A DNA stretch of 64,000 nucleotides, taken from positions 1 to 64,000 of the forward strand of contig NZ_CANPVT010000040.1 in the NCBI RefSeq assembly GCF_947581735.1. Reading direction: 5' to 3'. The position numbers were made by a program, and so were the translations under genes. Below, piece after piece: positions 25,153 through 33,741 of this stretch; within the stretch, counting starts at the first letter, position 1, and each line of letters begins with the position of its first letter. The stretch is from Candidatus Palauibacter soopunensis. GTDB lineage: Bacteria > Gemmatimonadota > Gemmatimonadetes > Palauibacterales > Palauibacteraceae. The notes beneath the pieces are model-generated. The model saw only the letters and a list, made by a program, of their open reading frames with translations. It was not told the DNA's origin and did not search any database.

Positions 25153-26276
25153 GCCGTAGGACTCTGGAGGTGCGGGTCACCGGGGGCGGGGGCTACCCGA
25201 TTCACATCGAACCGGGCCTGCTCGACGAGACGGCGTCGATCTGCCGGCGACACGCGCTGGCGCACCGATACGCCGTGATCGCGGATTCGCAGGTCGCGCG
25301 GCTCTATGGCGCCGGGATCGTCTCCCGCCTGGAGGATGCCGGTCTCGCCGCCGATCTGTTCCCGTTCCCGGCGGGCGAGTGGAACAAGAGCCGGGAGCAG
25401 TGGGCCGCGCTGAGCGATCGCATGCTTCACGCGCGGTTCGGCCGCGACTCCGCCGTCGTCGCGCTGGGAGGCGGGGTCGCGGGCGATCTGGCGGGTTTCG
25501 TCGCGGCCACGTACATGCGCGGGGTTCCCGTCGTTCAGATTCCCACGACGCTTCTGGCCATGCTGGACAGTTCCGTGGGAGGGAAGACGGGGGTGGATAC
25601 GGAAGCGGGCAAGAATCTGATCGGGGCGTTCCATCACCCATCGGCCGTGCTCATCGATCCCGCCGTGCTGGAGACGCTGCCACGGCATCAGCGCAGCGCC
25701 GGGCTGGCCGAGGCCGTGAAGACGGCGGCGATTCTCGATGTGGAACTCTGGGATTGGATGACGCGCGGCTCTGCGGCGCTATCGAGCGGCGACCCCGACG
25801 CATCCGCGGAACTCATCGAGCGCGTCGTGCGGCACAAGGCGGCCGTGGTCGGCGACGATCCGCTGGAGCACGGCCGCCGCGAGATTCTGAATTTCGGACA
25901 CACCGTGGGCCACGCGCTGGAGGCGCTCGAGGGTTACAAGCTCCTCCACGGCGAGGCCGTCGCCGCGGGGATGCGCGTCGAATCCCGTCTCGGAGAACTG
26001 CTCGGGATTACGGAGGACGGCACCTCCCAACGGCTCGCCGCGCTGCTGGAGGCGTGCGGGCTCGGCGGCGACTGGGAAACCGACCGTGAGCCAACCGAGA
26101 TTCGGGATGCGATGTCGAAGGACAAGAAGGCGCGTCAGGATCGGATCCGCTGCGTATTCCTTTCGCAACTCGGCGAGGTGGCCATCGACACGGATGGACG
26201 ACACAGCTTCGGGCTCGGCGAGGAAGATCTCGGAGAACCGCTCGCGACGGCTTTACGGCCGGCCCCGGGGGGTTGA
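25149..26276 (+). CDS. aroB: 3-dehydroquinate synthase
   Basis: Second step of the shikimate pathway. From ATG 25149 the protein is 375 aa. NAD-binding and active-site blocks are intact: ALGGGVAGDLAGFVAATYMRG near 109, PTTLLAMLDSSVGGKTGVD, the zinc ligand region EAVKTAAI, and LNFGHTVGHALE near 247 with a further HGEAVAAGM. A longer open frame back to 24816 overlaps folK and is not homologous. It is coupled to folK by ATGA and to the next gene by TTGA. Confidence 0.95.
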   Translation: MSRRTLEVRVTGGGGYPIHIEPGLLDETASICRRHALAHRYAVIADSQVARLYGAGIVSRLEDAGLAADLFPFPAGEWNKSREQWAALSDRMLHARFGRDSAVVALGGGVAGDLAGFVAATYMRGVPVVQIPTTLLAMLDSSVGGKTGVDTEAGKNLIGAFHHPSAVLIDPAVLETLPRHQRSAGLAEAVKTAAILDVELWDWMTRGSAALSSGDPDASAELIERVVRHKAAVVGDDPLEHGRREILNFGHTVGHALEALEGYKLLHGEAVAAGMRVESRLGELLGITEDGTSQRLAALLEACGLGGDWETDREPTEIRDAMSKDKKARQDRIRCVFLSQLGEVAIDTDGRHSFGLGEEDLGEPLATALRPAPGG

Positions 26277-27880
26277 GATTGTCGGAAGTGATCCCCCCCG
26301 AACCGTCACCGACCTCCGCGCTCAGCGTCGCCGATCTCTTCGCCCGATACGCGGAGTTGAGCCCGCACGCGCCCTGCATACGGGCGCGGGACGGGTCGTG
26401 GAGCTATTCCCGCGTCGCGGCGCAGGCGCGCGCCCTGGCCGTGGGGCTTCACAACCTGGGAGTCGAACCCGGCGACCGCGTCGCGGTCCAGTTGCCCAAC
26501 TGGCCGGAATTCGTGGTCTCCACTCTCGCGGTCGCGGAAGCCGGCGCCGTCCTCGTGCCCATCAGTCCGAACTGTTCCGCGCGCGAGCTGCGTTTCACGC
26601 TGCGGAATTCCGAGGCCGCCGTCGCGATCTCGGCCGAGAGCTGGGACGGTGTGGACTATCTCCAGCGCTTCGAGAGCCTCCTCACCCGTCTGCCGGACCT
26701 TCAGTACGTGGTGACGGTCGGAGAGGAAGATCTCTGGTACGACGACCGGATCTTCCAGTTCGAGGACCTCATCGCGAGCGGCCGCGGCCGGGAAATCCCG
26801 CCGACGGATGTGGACCTGCAGCGGGATCCCTGCGCGATTCTGTACACGCCCGGGACGACGGGGGCTCCGAAGGGGGTCGTCCTCACGCACGACAACCTGG
26901 TGCGCACCGCCCTCGCGACGGCCGCGCGGCTGGAGCTGGACGGCGACGATCGAACGCTGTGTATCGTCCCTCTGCCGAACATCTTCGGGCTCACCGCCCT
27001 GCTCACGACGCTCGGCACGGGAGGGGCGCTCGTGCTGCAGGAGACGTTCGACGCGGCCGGCGCGCTCGCGCTCGCGCGGGAGCACGAGGCCACGGTCGTG
27101 CACGGTGTCCCGACCATGTTCGTGATGCTGCTGCGGGCGCTGGAACGCGGCGGGGCCCGGCCCGATTCCCTGCGCACCGGGGTCATCGCGGGCGCCCCTG
27201 TCGGCGACGACCTGGTGCGCGACGCGCGCCGTCGTTTGATCCCCGATCTCGAAAGCGCCTACGGCCTCACCGAGACCTCCCCGACGGTCTCGATCACGAC
27301 CCGGTCCGATCCCGAATCGAAGCGGGCCCACACGGTGGGTCGCCCGCTCGAGGGCGTCGAACTCAAGGTGCTTGACGAGGACGGGGGAGAACTCCCCACC
27401 GAGTCCGTGGGCGAACTCGCCGTGCGAGGTTTCAACGTGATGCGCGGCTACTTCCGCCAGCCCGGCCAGACCCGAAAAACCATGACGGAAGACGGTTTCC
27501 TGAAGACCGGCGACCTTGCGATGGTCGACCCCGAGGGTTACCTGCATATCGTCGGCCGCTTGAGCGACGTGATTCTTCGCGGGGGTAACAGCGTACACCC
27601 TGCCGAAATCGAAGCGCAGCTCCGGTCCCACCCCGCGGTGGAAGAAGCGGTGGTTCTCGGGATCCCCAACGACGTGCTGGGTGAACTCATCTGCGCCTGC
27701 GTGATCACTGCCGAAGGGGCTCTGATCACGGCCGACGAAATCCGCGATTTCTGCCACGAATCTCTGGCAGAGCACAGAGTGCCGGATCTCATTCACTTTC
27801 TGGATGAGTTTCCGGAGGCCTCCAGCGCACAAGCGCGCCGCGTGAGTCTGGCCCGCATCATACGCGCGGAGGCCAACTAG
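26273..27880 (+). CDS. AMP-dependent acyl-CoA synthetase/ligase family protein, A10 lysine absent
   Basis: A 535-aa member of the acyl-adenylate superfamily, closest in layout to medium/long-chain acyl-CoA ligases. Visible motifs: phosphate loop YTPGTTGAPKGVVLTH near residue 190, YGLTETSP near 330, FLKTGDLA near 410, GRLSDVILRGGNSVHPAEIE near 430. The C-terminal motif that normally supplies the catalytic lysine (P-x-T-x-S-G-K) reads FPEASSAQARR here, with Gly to Ala and Lys to Gln, so adenylation may be impaired. TTG 26273 overlaps the aroB stop; TTG 26279 or GTG 26288 are alternatives. The fadD-type ligase at 43193 keeps its lysine. Confidence 0.85.
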   Translation: MRLSEVIPPEPSPTSALSVADLFARYAELSPHAPCIRARDGSWSYSRVAAQARALAVGLHNLGVEPGDRVAVQLPNWPEFVVSTLAVAEAGAVLVPISPNCSARELRFTLRNSEAAVAISAESWDGVDYLQRFESLLTRLPDLQYVVTVGEEDLWYDDRIFQFEDLIASGRGREIPPTDVDLQRDPCAILYTPGTTGAPKGVVLTHDNLVRTALATAARLELDGDDRTLCIVPLPNIFGLTALLTTLGTGGALVLQETFDAAGALALAREHEATVVHGVPTMFVMLLRALERGGARPDSLRTGVIAGAPVGDDLVRDARRRLIPDLESAYGLTETSPTVSITTRSDPESKRAHTVGRPLEGVELKVLDEDGGELPTESVGELAVRGFNVMRGYFRQPGQTRKTMTEDGFLKTGDLAMVDPEGYLHIVGRLSDVILRGGNSVHPAEIEAQLRSHPAVEEAVVLGIPNDVLGELICACVITAEGALITADEIRDFCHESLAEHRVPDLIHFLDEFPEASSAQARRVSLARIIRAEAN

Positions 27881-27993
27881 ACCGAGAACGCGAACGGTTG
27901 TCCGTAGACCCCTCTCACCATCCCCCCCGCCACCGGGGGCGAGGCGGAGGGGCCTCACCGGGCCGTTCGCGGCAACGAACGGACAAGAGGGAC

Positions 27994-30303
27994 ATGAACG
28001 ACACGTACATGCGGGCGCCTCACCGGCGCCCATCCGCCGATATGGCAGACGCCGCGGCGCTTCTCATCGATTTCGACAACGTGACCATGGGGATCCGGTC
28101 CAACCTGGGACAGGAACTCCGCAACTTCCTCGAATCGGACATCATCCGCGGCAAGGTGGCCGTCCAGCGAGCGTACGCGGACTGGCGACGCTATCCGCAG
28201 TACATCGTGCCGCTCTCCGAATCCTCCATCGATCTCATCTTCGCGCCCGCCTACGGGTCGTCGAAGAAGAACGCCACCGACATCCGGCTCGCGATCGACG
28301 CGCTCGAACTGGTGTTCACGCGCCCCGAGATCGGAACCTTCATCCTCCTCTCCGGGGACTCCGACTTTTCGAGCCTCGTGCTGAAACTGAAGGAGTACGG
28401 GAAGTATGTGATCGGCGTGGGACTCCAGGAATCCACCTCGGACATCCTCGTCCAGAACTGCGACGAGTACTACAGCTACAACCGGCTGTCCGGGCTCACG
28501 TCGGCCGACGAAATCCAGACGGAGAAGCACGACCCGTGGGAGTTGACGAGCAGGGCCGTCGCGCGCATGGCCGAGCGCGGCGATGTCATGCGGTCGGATC
28601 GCCTGAAGCAGGTGATGTTGGAGATGGACCCGGGCTTCGACGAGAAGACGGCCGGTTTCTCCCGATTCAATCGATTTCTGAATGAAGCGGCCAAGCGCGA
28701 TCGAATCGTGCTGCAGAAGCGGGAAAACGGACAGTACGATGTCGGCCTGCCGTCCGGGGCGACGTCGGCGGCAGCGGCGGGCGGCGACGCGGTGTCCTCC
28801 GGGGGGGAGGCCGCGACGGCGAGGAGCCGCGGTCGGCGCGGCCGACGCGGAGGCTCCGGCCGCAGCCGCGCGTCCGCCCCGAAGGCTTCGGAAGAGCGCG
28901 CACCCGCGAAGGCCGGGAAACCGTCGGCGAAAACGACGGCGAAGAGGACGGACGCTTCGGCCGCCGTCGAAGGTGCCTACGAGGCGCTGAAGCGCGCGGT
29001 GGCCGAGCTCTCGCGGGACGGAGCCCCGGTCCGCGATTCCATGGCCAAGCGCAAGCTCCTGCAGTACGACAGCACCTTCGATGAAGGCGTCTTCGGCTTC
29101 AGCAAGTTCAGCCTGTTCCTGCGGGCGGCGCACGACGCGGGGGTCGTCCGGATGTCGCGGCATGAGGACGGCAATCACTATCTGACCGTGGTGGATGCAC
29201 CGGCCGCACCCGCACGCAAGGCGAAGTCGGAGCCGGACGGGAGCACGGACGAAGTGGGTGGGCGGTCCCCCCTGTCCGCTGCGGCCAGGGCCGCGCGCAA
29301 GACGCTGGGCCGGCTCCGGCGCGGGCCGGCGACCCGCAGCGAGGCGGCGTCCCAGAGTAAGCAGGCACCCCTGAGCAAGCCGGCGCCCCGTCGCGAGGCG
29401 ACGTCTCCGCGTGAGTCGGCGTCTCCGCGCAAGCCGGCAGCCCGCAGCGAAACAGCGCCCCCGAGCAAGTCGGCGCCTCGGAGCAAGTCGGCGCCCCCGA
29501 GCAAGTCGGCGCCCCGGCGGGCGCCATCGTCGCGGGCGGCGAGTGCGGACACGGCGGGTCAGCGGAAGAAGCCGCCTCAGCAGCGGAAGGCGGAGCCGTC
29601 TCGATCCGAACGCGGCGGGAAGGACCCATCCGGCGCTCGGGGCGCAAAGACAGCCGCGAAGGGCCGGGCGGATCGGGGTCGGCCCGATGAGCGGCGTGGC
29701 CGGGCCGCCGAGCGCGGCGGCCAGCCGAAGGCGCGGCAACCGCGCGCCTCGGAGCCGAGTGAGAAGGCGACGCCAAAGAGGGAGCCCGCGGCGTCGGCAC
29801 CGAAGCCCGAGCCGAAAGCCGGAGACAGCCAGCCGAGCGGCAGCGAGACGACGCCTTCCCGGCGAACGCTGGGGCGCTATCGGTCGGGGTCCCGCGGGCG
29901 GACGGCCGCGCCGGGCGCGGCGAAGAAGGTGGGTGCGCCCCGCATCGGGCCGGTCGCCGATGAGGAACCCGCCGCGCGGGCCACGAAGGAAGCTGCGCCG
30001 CGCGCGGACGTTCCGGCTCGCGACAGGCCGGCGGCCAACAAGGCCGGAGGGGCCGACAAGTCGTCCCGCGGAACCGCGAAGTCGGCTGCGAAACCGGCCG
30101 CGAAGCCGGCCGGAGGACCCATCGGGCACATGGTCCGGAACTACGCGGGCGTCGGGAAGCGGACCGCGGAGGTGCTTTTCGATCACTTCGGCGACCGGGT
30201 GTTCGAGGTCATCGACTCCGAGCCGGCGCGCTTGACCGAAGTGCTCTCGGAAGGCCGGGCGAAGGTGGTTCGCGAAGCCCGGCGCGCAGAGCTGGAGGGC
30301 TGA
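27994..30303 (+). CDS. NYN ribonuclease-fold protein with two OST-HTH/LOTUS domains, long basic disordered tail and C-terminal HhH
   Basis: 769 aa from ATG 27994 (AAGAGG upstream). Residues about 22-163 are a NYN/LabA-like PIN-fold domain with the acidic residues expected of a metal-dependent nuclease: LIDFDN (Asp26, Asp28), NATDIRLAID (Asp96) and SGDSDF (Asp122, Asp124). Two winged-helix OST-HTH/LOTUS RNA-binding domains follow, about 181-253 and 329-400; both contain a D-x-x-FD(E)-x-x-x-F(S)-F pattern. Residues ~401-709 are a low-complexity Lys/Ala/Pro/Ser/Arg linker with degenerate SKSAP repeats. The end (about 710-769, GVGKRTAEVLFDHFG) is a helix-hairpin-helix like that of RecD2-type proteins. 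Likely acts on RNA; target unknown. Confidence 0.85.
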   Translation: MNDTYMRAPHRRPSADMADAAALLIDFDNVTMGIRSNLGQELRNFLESDIIRGKVAVQRAYADWRRYPQYIVPLSESSIDLIFAPAYGSSKKNATDIRLAIDALELVFTRPEIGTFILLSGDSDFSSLVLKLKEYGKYVIGVGLQESTSDILVQNCDEYYSYNRLSGLTSADEIQTEKHDPWELTSRAVARMAERGDVMRSDRLKQVMLEMDPGFDEKTAGFSRFNRFLNEAAKRDRIVLQKRENGQYDVGLPSGATSAAAAGGDAVSSGGEAATARSRGRRGRRGGSGRSRASAPKASEERAPAKAGKPSAKTTAKRTDASAAVEGAYEALKRAVAELSRDGAPVRDSMAKRKLLQYDSTFDEGVFGFSKFSLFLRAAHDAGVVRMSRHEDGNHYLTVVDAPAAPARKAKSEPDGSTDEVGGRSPLSAAARAARKTLGRLRRGPATRSEAASQSKQAPLSKPAPRREATSPRESASPRKPAARSETAPPSKSAPRSKSAPPSKSAPRRAPSSRAASADTAGQRKKPPQQRKAEPSRSERGGKDPSGARGAKTAAKGRADRGRPDERRGRAAERGGQPKARQPRASEPSEKATPKREPAASAPKPEPKAGDSQPSGSETTPSRRTLGRYRSGSRGRTAAPGAAKKVGAPRIGPVADEEPAARATKEAAPRADVPARDRPAANKAGGADKSSRGTAKSAAKPAAKPAGGPIGHMVRNYAGVGKRTAEVLFDHFGDRVFEVIDSEPARLTEVLSEGRAKVVREARRAELEG
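29330..29525 (+). repeat. Degenerate in-frame repeats in the NYN protein linker
   Basis: The segment encodes many imperfect copies of an 8-residue unit around SKSAPRSK / SKSAPPSK. The clearest run is at about 29460-29520, where AGCAAGTCGGCGCC recurs every 24 bases. The repeats lie in the disordered linker between the second LOTUS domain and the C-terminal HhH, so copy number may vary between strains. Confidence 0.7.
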
Positions 30304-30374
30304 ACGACGCGGCCGGTCGGGGCCTCGGGTCCGGACCGATCGACGCCGACTTTCTCTCTCGCCCCGCCGTCGAG

Positions 30375-30905
30375 GTGGCCCGGGCGCTGCTCGGCTGCAC
30401 GGTGTACTCCGACTGCGCCGGCCAGCGGACGGCCGGCCGGATCGTCGAGACGGAAGCCTACACCGGGCCCGAGGACGACGCCTGCCACGCGGCGGAGCGG
30501 ATCGGCCGCACCGCGCGGAACGCGCCGCTGTTCGGACCTCCGGGCACCGCGTACATCCACCGCAACTACGGCATCCACTGGCTCCTGAACGTCGTCACGG
30601 GACCGCAGGACTTCCCGGCCGGCGTCCTCCTGCGAGCCATCGAGCCGACCGAAGGTCTCGATGTCATGCGCCGCCGCCGCGGTCGCGCCGAACTCACCAA
30701 CGGCCCGGCGCGGCTCGCCCAGGCGCTCGGAGTCGGCCCCGAAATGCAGGGGCACCGGCTCGACCATCCTCCGCTCTCCCTGCATTGGGGAGAGTCGGTC
30801 CCGGAGGCCGCCGTGCAGGTCACGACGCGGATCGGGATCTCGCGTGCGGCGGACGAACCCCTCAGGTTTTACGATCGACGGAGCCGCTGGGTCTCGAGGC
30901 GCTGA
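30375..30905 (+). CDS. 3-methyladenine DNA glycosylase, MPG/AAG family
   Basis: Removes alkylated purines from DNA. The fold signatures are present: RIVETEAYTGPEDDACHA with the catalytic Glu, GTAYIHRNYGIHWLLNVVT, and GPARLAQALGV. GTG 30375 gives 176 aa, but family similarity continues upstream (ADFLSRPAVEVARALLG, back to about 30342) with no ATG, GTG or TTG in frame. The true start may be a CTG at 30300 that overlaps the stop of the NYN gene (CTGA). The active site lies wholly downstream of 30375. Confidence 0.9.
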   Translation: MARALLGCTVYSDCAGQRTAGRIVETEAYTGPEDDACHAAERIGRTARNAPLFGPPGTAYIHRNYGIHWLLNVVTGPQDFPAGVLLRAIEPTEGLDVMRRRRGRAELTNGPARLAQALGVGPEMQGHRLDHPPLSLHWGESVPEAAVQVTTRIGISRAADEPLRFYDRRSRWVSRR

Positions 30906-30943
30906 GTCGTCGCCGCGGACTGCTACACCCCGGGAGGATGTGA

Positions 30944-32380
30944 ATGGCCGAAATCGCCCTGCAGGAAGTCGGCACGTACGGCTTCGCTTCGCTTCTCCCC
31001 CCGTTGCTGGCCATTGGCCTCGCGATCTACACCCGCCAGGTCTTTCTCTCCCTCGCGGCCGGCATCTGGCTCGGACACACGATTCTCTCCGGCTGGAACC
31101 CGGCCGCGGGCGCCGCGGGCGCGATCGATGGCGCGATCGGCGTGCTCGGCGACGCGGGCAACGCGCGGGTCATCGTCTTCACCTTCCTCATCGGCGCCCT
31201 CATCGCCACGGTGGAGGCGAATGGCGGAATGCGGGGCTTCGTGCGCTGGGTCGAGGAGGCCCGCTGGGTGACGAACGCCCGGCGCGCCCAGATCATGGCC
31301 TGGCTGATCGGGATCGTCGTCTTCATCGAATCGAATCTCACGATCCTCGTCGCGGGCTCGGTGTCGCGGCCCCTCTTCGACCGCTTCCGGATATCGCGGG
31401 AGAAGCTGGCCTACATCGTCGACTCGACCTCGGCCCCCGTCTGCATCCTGATCCCGTTCAACGCGTGGGGCGCGCTGGTCCTGGGGATCCTGACCGAGCA
31501 GGGCGTGGCCAACCCGCTCGGCGTCTTTCTCATCGCGATTCCGCTCAACCTCTATGCCGTCGCGGCCCTCATCCTCGCGGGCCTGACCGCCTTCCGGGGC
31601 TGGAACTGGGGCCCGATGAAGAAAGCCGAGGCGCGCACGCGGGACGGGCGTCTCCATTGGGACCACGCCGTGGCGCTCGCGGACCCGGAGGAGATCGCGC
31701 CGCCGCCGGCCGAGGGCGTCGTCCTCAAGCCTCGCAACATGCTCATCCCGATCGCGGCCATGGTCGTCTCCATGCCCGTGTTCATGTGGGTGACGGGTGG
31801 CGGCGACATCAGGGAAGGCTCCGGCTCGACGAGCGTGTTGTGGGCGGTCATCGTCGGGCTGGGGCTCGCCTGGGTCCTCGCCCTCGCGCAGCGCTCCCTC
31901 AATCTGGAGAGCCTGAGCCGGGTCGGACTGAAGGGGGCGGGGGCGCTCACCGGAATGGCGGTCGTGCTCTGGCTCGCGCTGTCGCTCGGCGACGTGACGA
32001 GGTCGCTGGGGACGGGTCTCTATGCGGCGGGCATCGTCGGAGACGGCTTCCCGCTCATGGCGCTGCTGCCGCTGGTGTTCGTCGTGACGGGCGCGATCGC
32101 CTTCGCCACCGGGAGCAGTTGGGGGACGTTCGCGATCATGCTCGCGGTGGCCATACCGCTCGCGAACGCTCTCGGCCTGCCGCCCGCGCCGTTCGTGGCA
32201 GCGGTGCTGTCGGGCGGCATCTTCGGTGACCACTGCAGCCCGATCAGCGATACGACGATCATCGCCTCACTCGCGTCCGCCACCGATCACATCGAACACG
32301 TCCGCACGCAGATTCCGTACGCGCTCGTCGCGGGAGGGATCGCGACCGCGGGCTTCGCGGTCGTCGGGGCGCTGATGTGA
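30944..32380 (+). CDS. NhaC-family Na+/H+ antiporter or related ion-coupled transporter
   Basis: 478-aa inner-membrane protein with about 11-12 hydrophobic segments. The family signature GIFGDHCSPISDTTIIAS lies near residue 425, and paired motifs ESNLTILVAG near 127 and STSAPVCILIPFN near 155 fit the inverted-repeat NhaC fold. Its stop overlaps the lysA start by four bases (ATGA). In Firmicutes some NhaC relatives (LysW) are linked to lysine regulons and predicted as lysine transporters, so this copy may carry lysine or a related compound rather than only Na+. No lysine riboswitch is visible. Confidence 0.85.
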   Translation: MAEIALQEVGTYGFASLLPPLLAIGLAIYTRQVFLSLAAGIWLGHTILSGWNPAAGAAGAIDGAIGVLGDAGNARVIVFTFLIGALIATVEANGGMRGFVRWVEEARWVTNARRAQIMAWLIGIVVFIESNLTILVAGSVSRPLFDRFRISREKLAYIVDSTSAPVCILIPFNAWGALVLGILTEQGVANPLGVFLIAIPLNLYAVAALILAGLTAFRGWNWGPMKKAEARTRDGRLHWDHAVALADPEEIAPPPAEGVVLKPRNMLIPIAAMVVSMPVFMWVTGGGDIREGSGSTSVLWAVIVGLGLAWVLALAQRSLNLESLSRVGLKGAGALTGMAVVLWLALSLGDVTRSLGTGLYAAGIVGDGFPLMALLPLVFVVTGAIAFATGSSWGTFAIMLAVAIPLANALGLPPAPFVAAVLSGGIFGDHCSPISDTTIIASLASATDHIEHVRTQIPYALVAGGIATAGFAVVGALM

Positions 32381-33741
32381 AGCACGTCCTCCCCGTTTCA
32401 TGGTCGGAAGCCGACGGGCGCGGGCGCGTCGGCGGAGTGGCCCTGACGGAACTCGCCGCCCGGTTCGGGACGCCGCTGGTGGTCGTCGACGAGAGCCACC
32501 TCGAGGACCGCCTCACCCGCTTTCGCGCCGCTTTCGGGGCGGACGCCGGACTGACCTACGCAGGGAAGGCCTTCCTGTGCGGGGCCCTCGTGCGGCTGCT
32601 GGACCGGGAGGGCTGGCTGGTGGACGTCGTCTCCGGCGGGGAACTCGAACTCGTGCGGCGGGCCGGCTTCCCGGGGCGGAACGTCATCCTGCACGGGAAC
32701 GCAAAGTCGGCCGCCGAGCTGGAACGAGCCATCGCGTACGGCGTGGGACGGATCGTCATCGACCATCCGGACGAGGTCGATGACCTCCGGAGGGCGGCGG
32801 CCGCCGTCGGATCCGGCCACCGTCCGGACCTGCTCCTGCGACTGAACGTGGATCTGGATCCGGCGACCCACGAGAAGGTGCGAACCGTTGGGCCGGGCAC
32901 GCATTTCGGGATGTCGCCGTCCGTCGCGGCGTCCGTCGCGCGCCGGATCGCGGGCGCCGGAGAGTGGCGCCTGACCGGGGTCCACATCCACGCGGGCAGC
33001 CAGATTCGGGATCCCGTGCTCTTCTCCCGGGTCGCGGAGGCGGCCGTGGATTTCGTGGCGCCGCTTCGGCTCTGTTTTCCCGGGACGGTCGATCTGGATC
33101 TCGGGGGAGGGCTCGCGGCGCCCTATCGCGCCGGTGAAGAGGTCCCCTCGCCCCGGGAGTATGCCGAGGCGCTGCAGGTCGGCCTGGACCGGTCCGACGC
33201 GGAGGCCCGGCTCGGCGCGTACCGGCTCATCGTCGAACCGGGCCGGTCCGTGATCGCGAACGCCGGGCTCACCCTCTACACGATCCACGCGCGCAAGCGC
33301 CTCGATGGGGCCGGGGAGGCACTGGCAGTGGACGGCGGGCTCTCCGACAATCCGCGCCCATCGCTGTACGGGGCGAGCTACGAGGTGCTCAACGCATCGC
33401 GCGGGCGCGGCGACGCCCCGCGGTCGTTTCGCGTCGTGGGAAGGCACTGCGAGTCGGGCGATGTGATCGCGCCGGCGGCGACGCTGCCCGGCGACACGGC
33501 GGTGGGCGACGTGCTCGCCATCCCGGGCACGGGCGCCTACGTGTTCGCGATGTCGAGCCGGTACAACGGGGTCGGACGCCCCGCCGTCGTCTTCGTGCGG
33601 GACGGCGCGGCGCGGGAGGTGGTTCGCCGCGAAACGGACGACGATCTCCTGGCGTGCGACCTCTCGCTCGGCAGCCCGGAGCCGGCCCGCGGCGCCCGCC
33701 CGGTCAGCGCCGCCGCAGTTCGGCCGTCGCGAGCACGCTGA
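32377..33741 (+). CDS. lysA: Diaminopimelate decarboxylase
   Basis: Last step of lysine synthesis, PLP-dependent. The 454-aa protein has the PLP lysine in YAGKAF near residue 65, VHIHAGSQ near 205, DLGGGLAAPY near 238, VEPGRSV, and the partner-subunit motif HCESGD near 351. ATG 32377 overlaps the transporter stop. The C-terminal ~15 residues (rich in Arg, Ala, Pro) overlap the 3' end of the convergent M1 aminopeptidase gene by 38 bases. YAGKAF with Gly in place of the usual Val/Leu/Met is a minor variant. Confidence 0.93.
   Translation: MKHVLPVSWSEADGRGRVGGVALTELAARFGTPLVVVDESHLEDRLTRFRAAFGADAGLTYAGKAFLCGALVRLLDREGWLVDVVSGGELELVRRAGFPGRNVILHGNAKSAAELERAIAYGVGRIVIDHPDEVDDLRRAAAAVGSGHRPDLLLRLNVDLDPATHEKVRTVGPGTHFGMSPSVAASVARRIAGAGEWRLTGVHIHAGSQIRDPVLFSRVAEAAVDFVAPLRLCFPGTVDLDLGGGLAAPYRAGEEVPSPREYAEALQVGLDRSDAEARLGAYRLIVEPGRSVIANAGLTLYTIHARKRLDGAGEALAVDGGLSDNPRPSLYGASYEVLNASRGRGDAPRSFRVVGRHCESGDVIAPAATLPGDTAVGDVLAIPGTGAYVFAMSSRYNGVGRPAVVFVRDGAAREVVRRETDDDLLACDLSLGSPEPARGARPVSAAAVRPSRAR

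Noticed and set aside
32300..32380. Lysine riboswitch before lysA or the NhaC gene
   Set aside because: lysA overlaps its upstream gene, and the 38-base gap before the transporter is too short.
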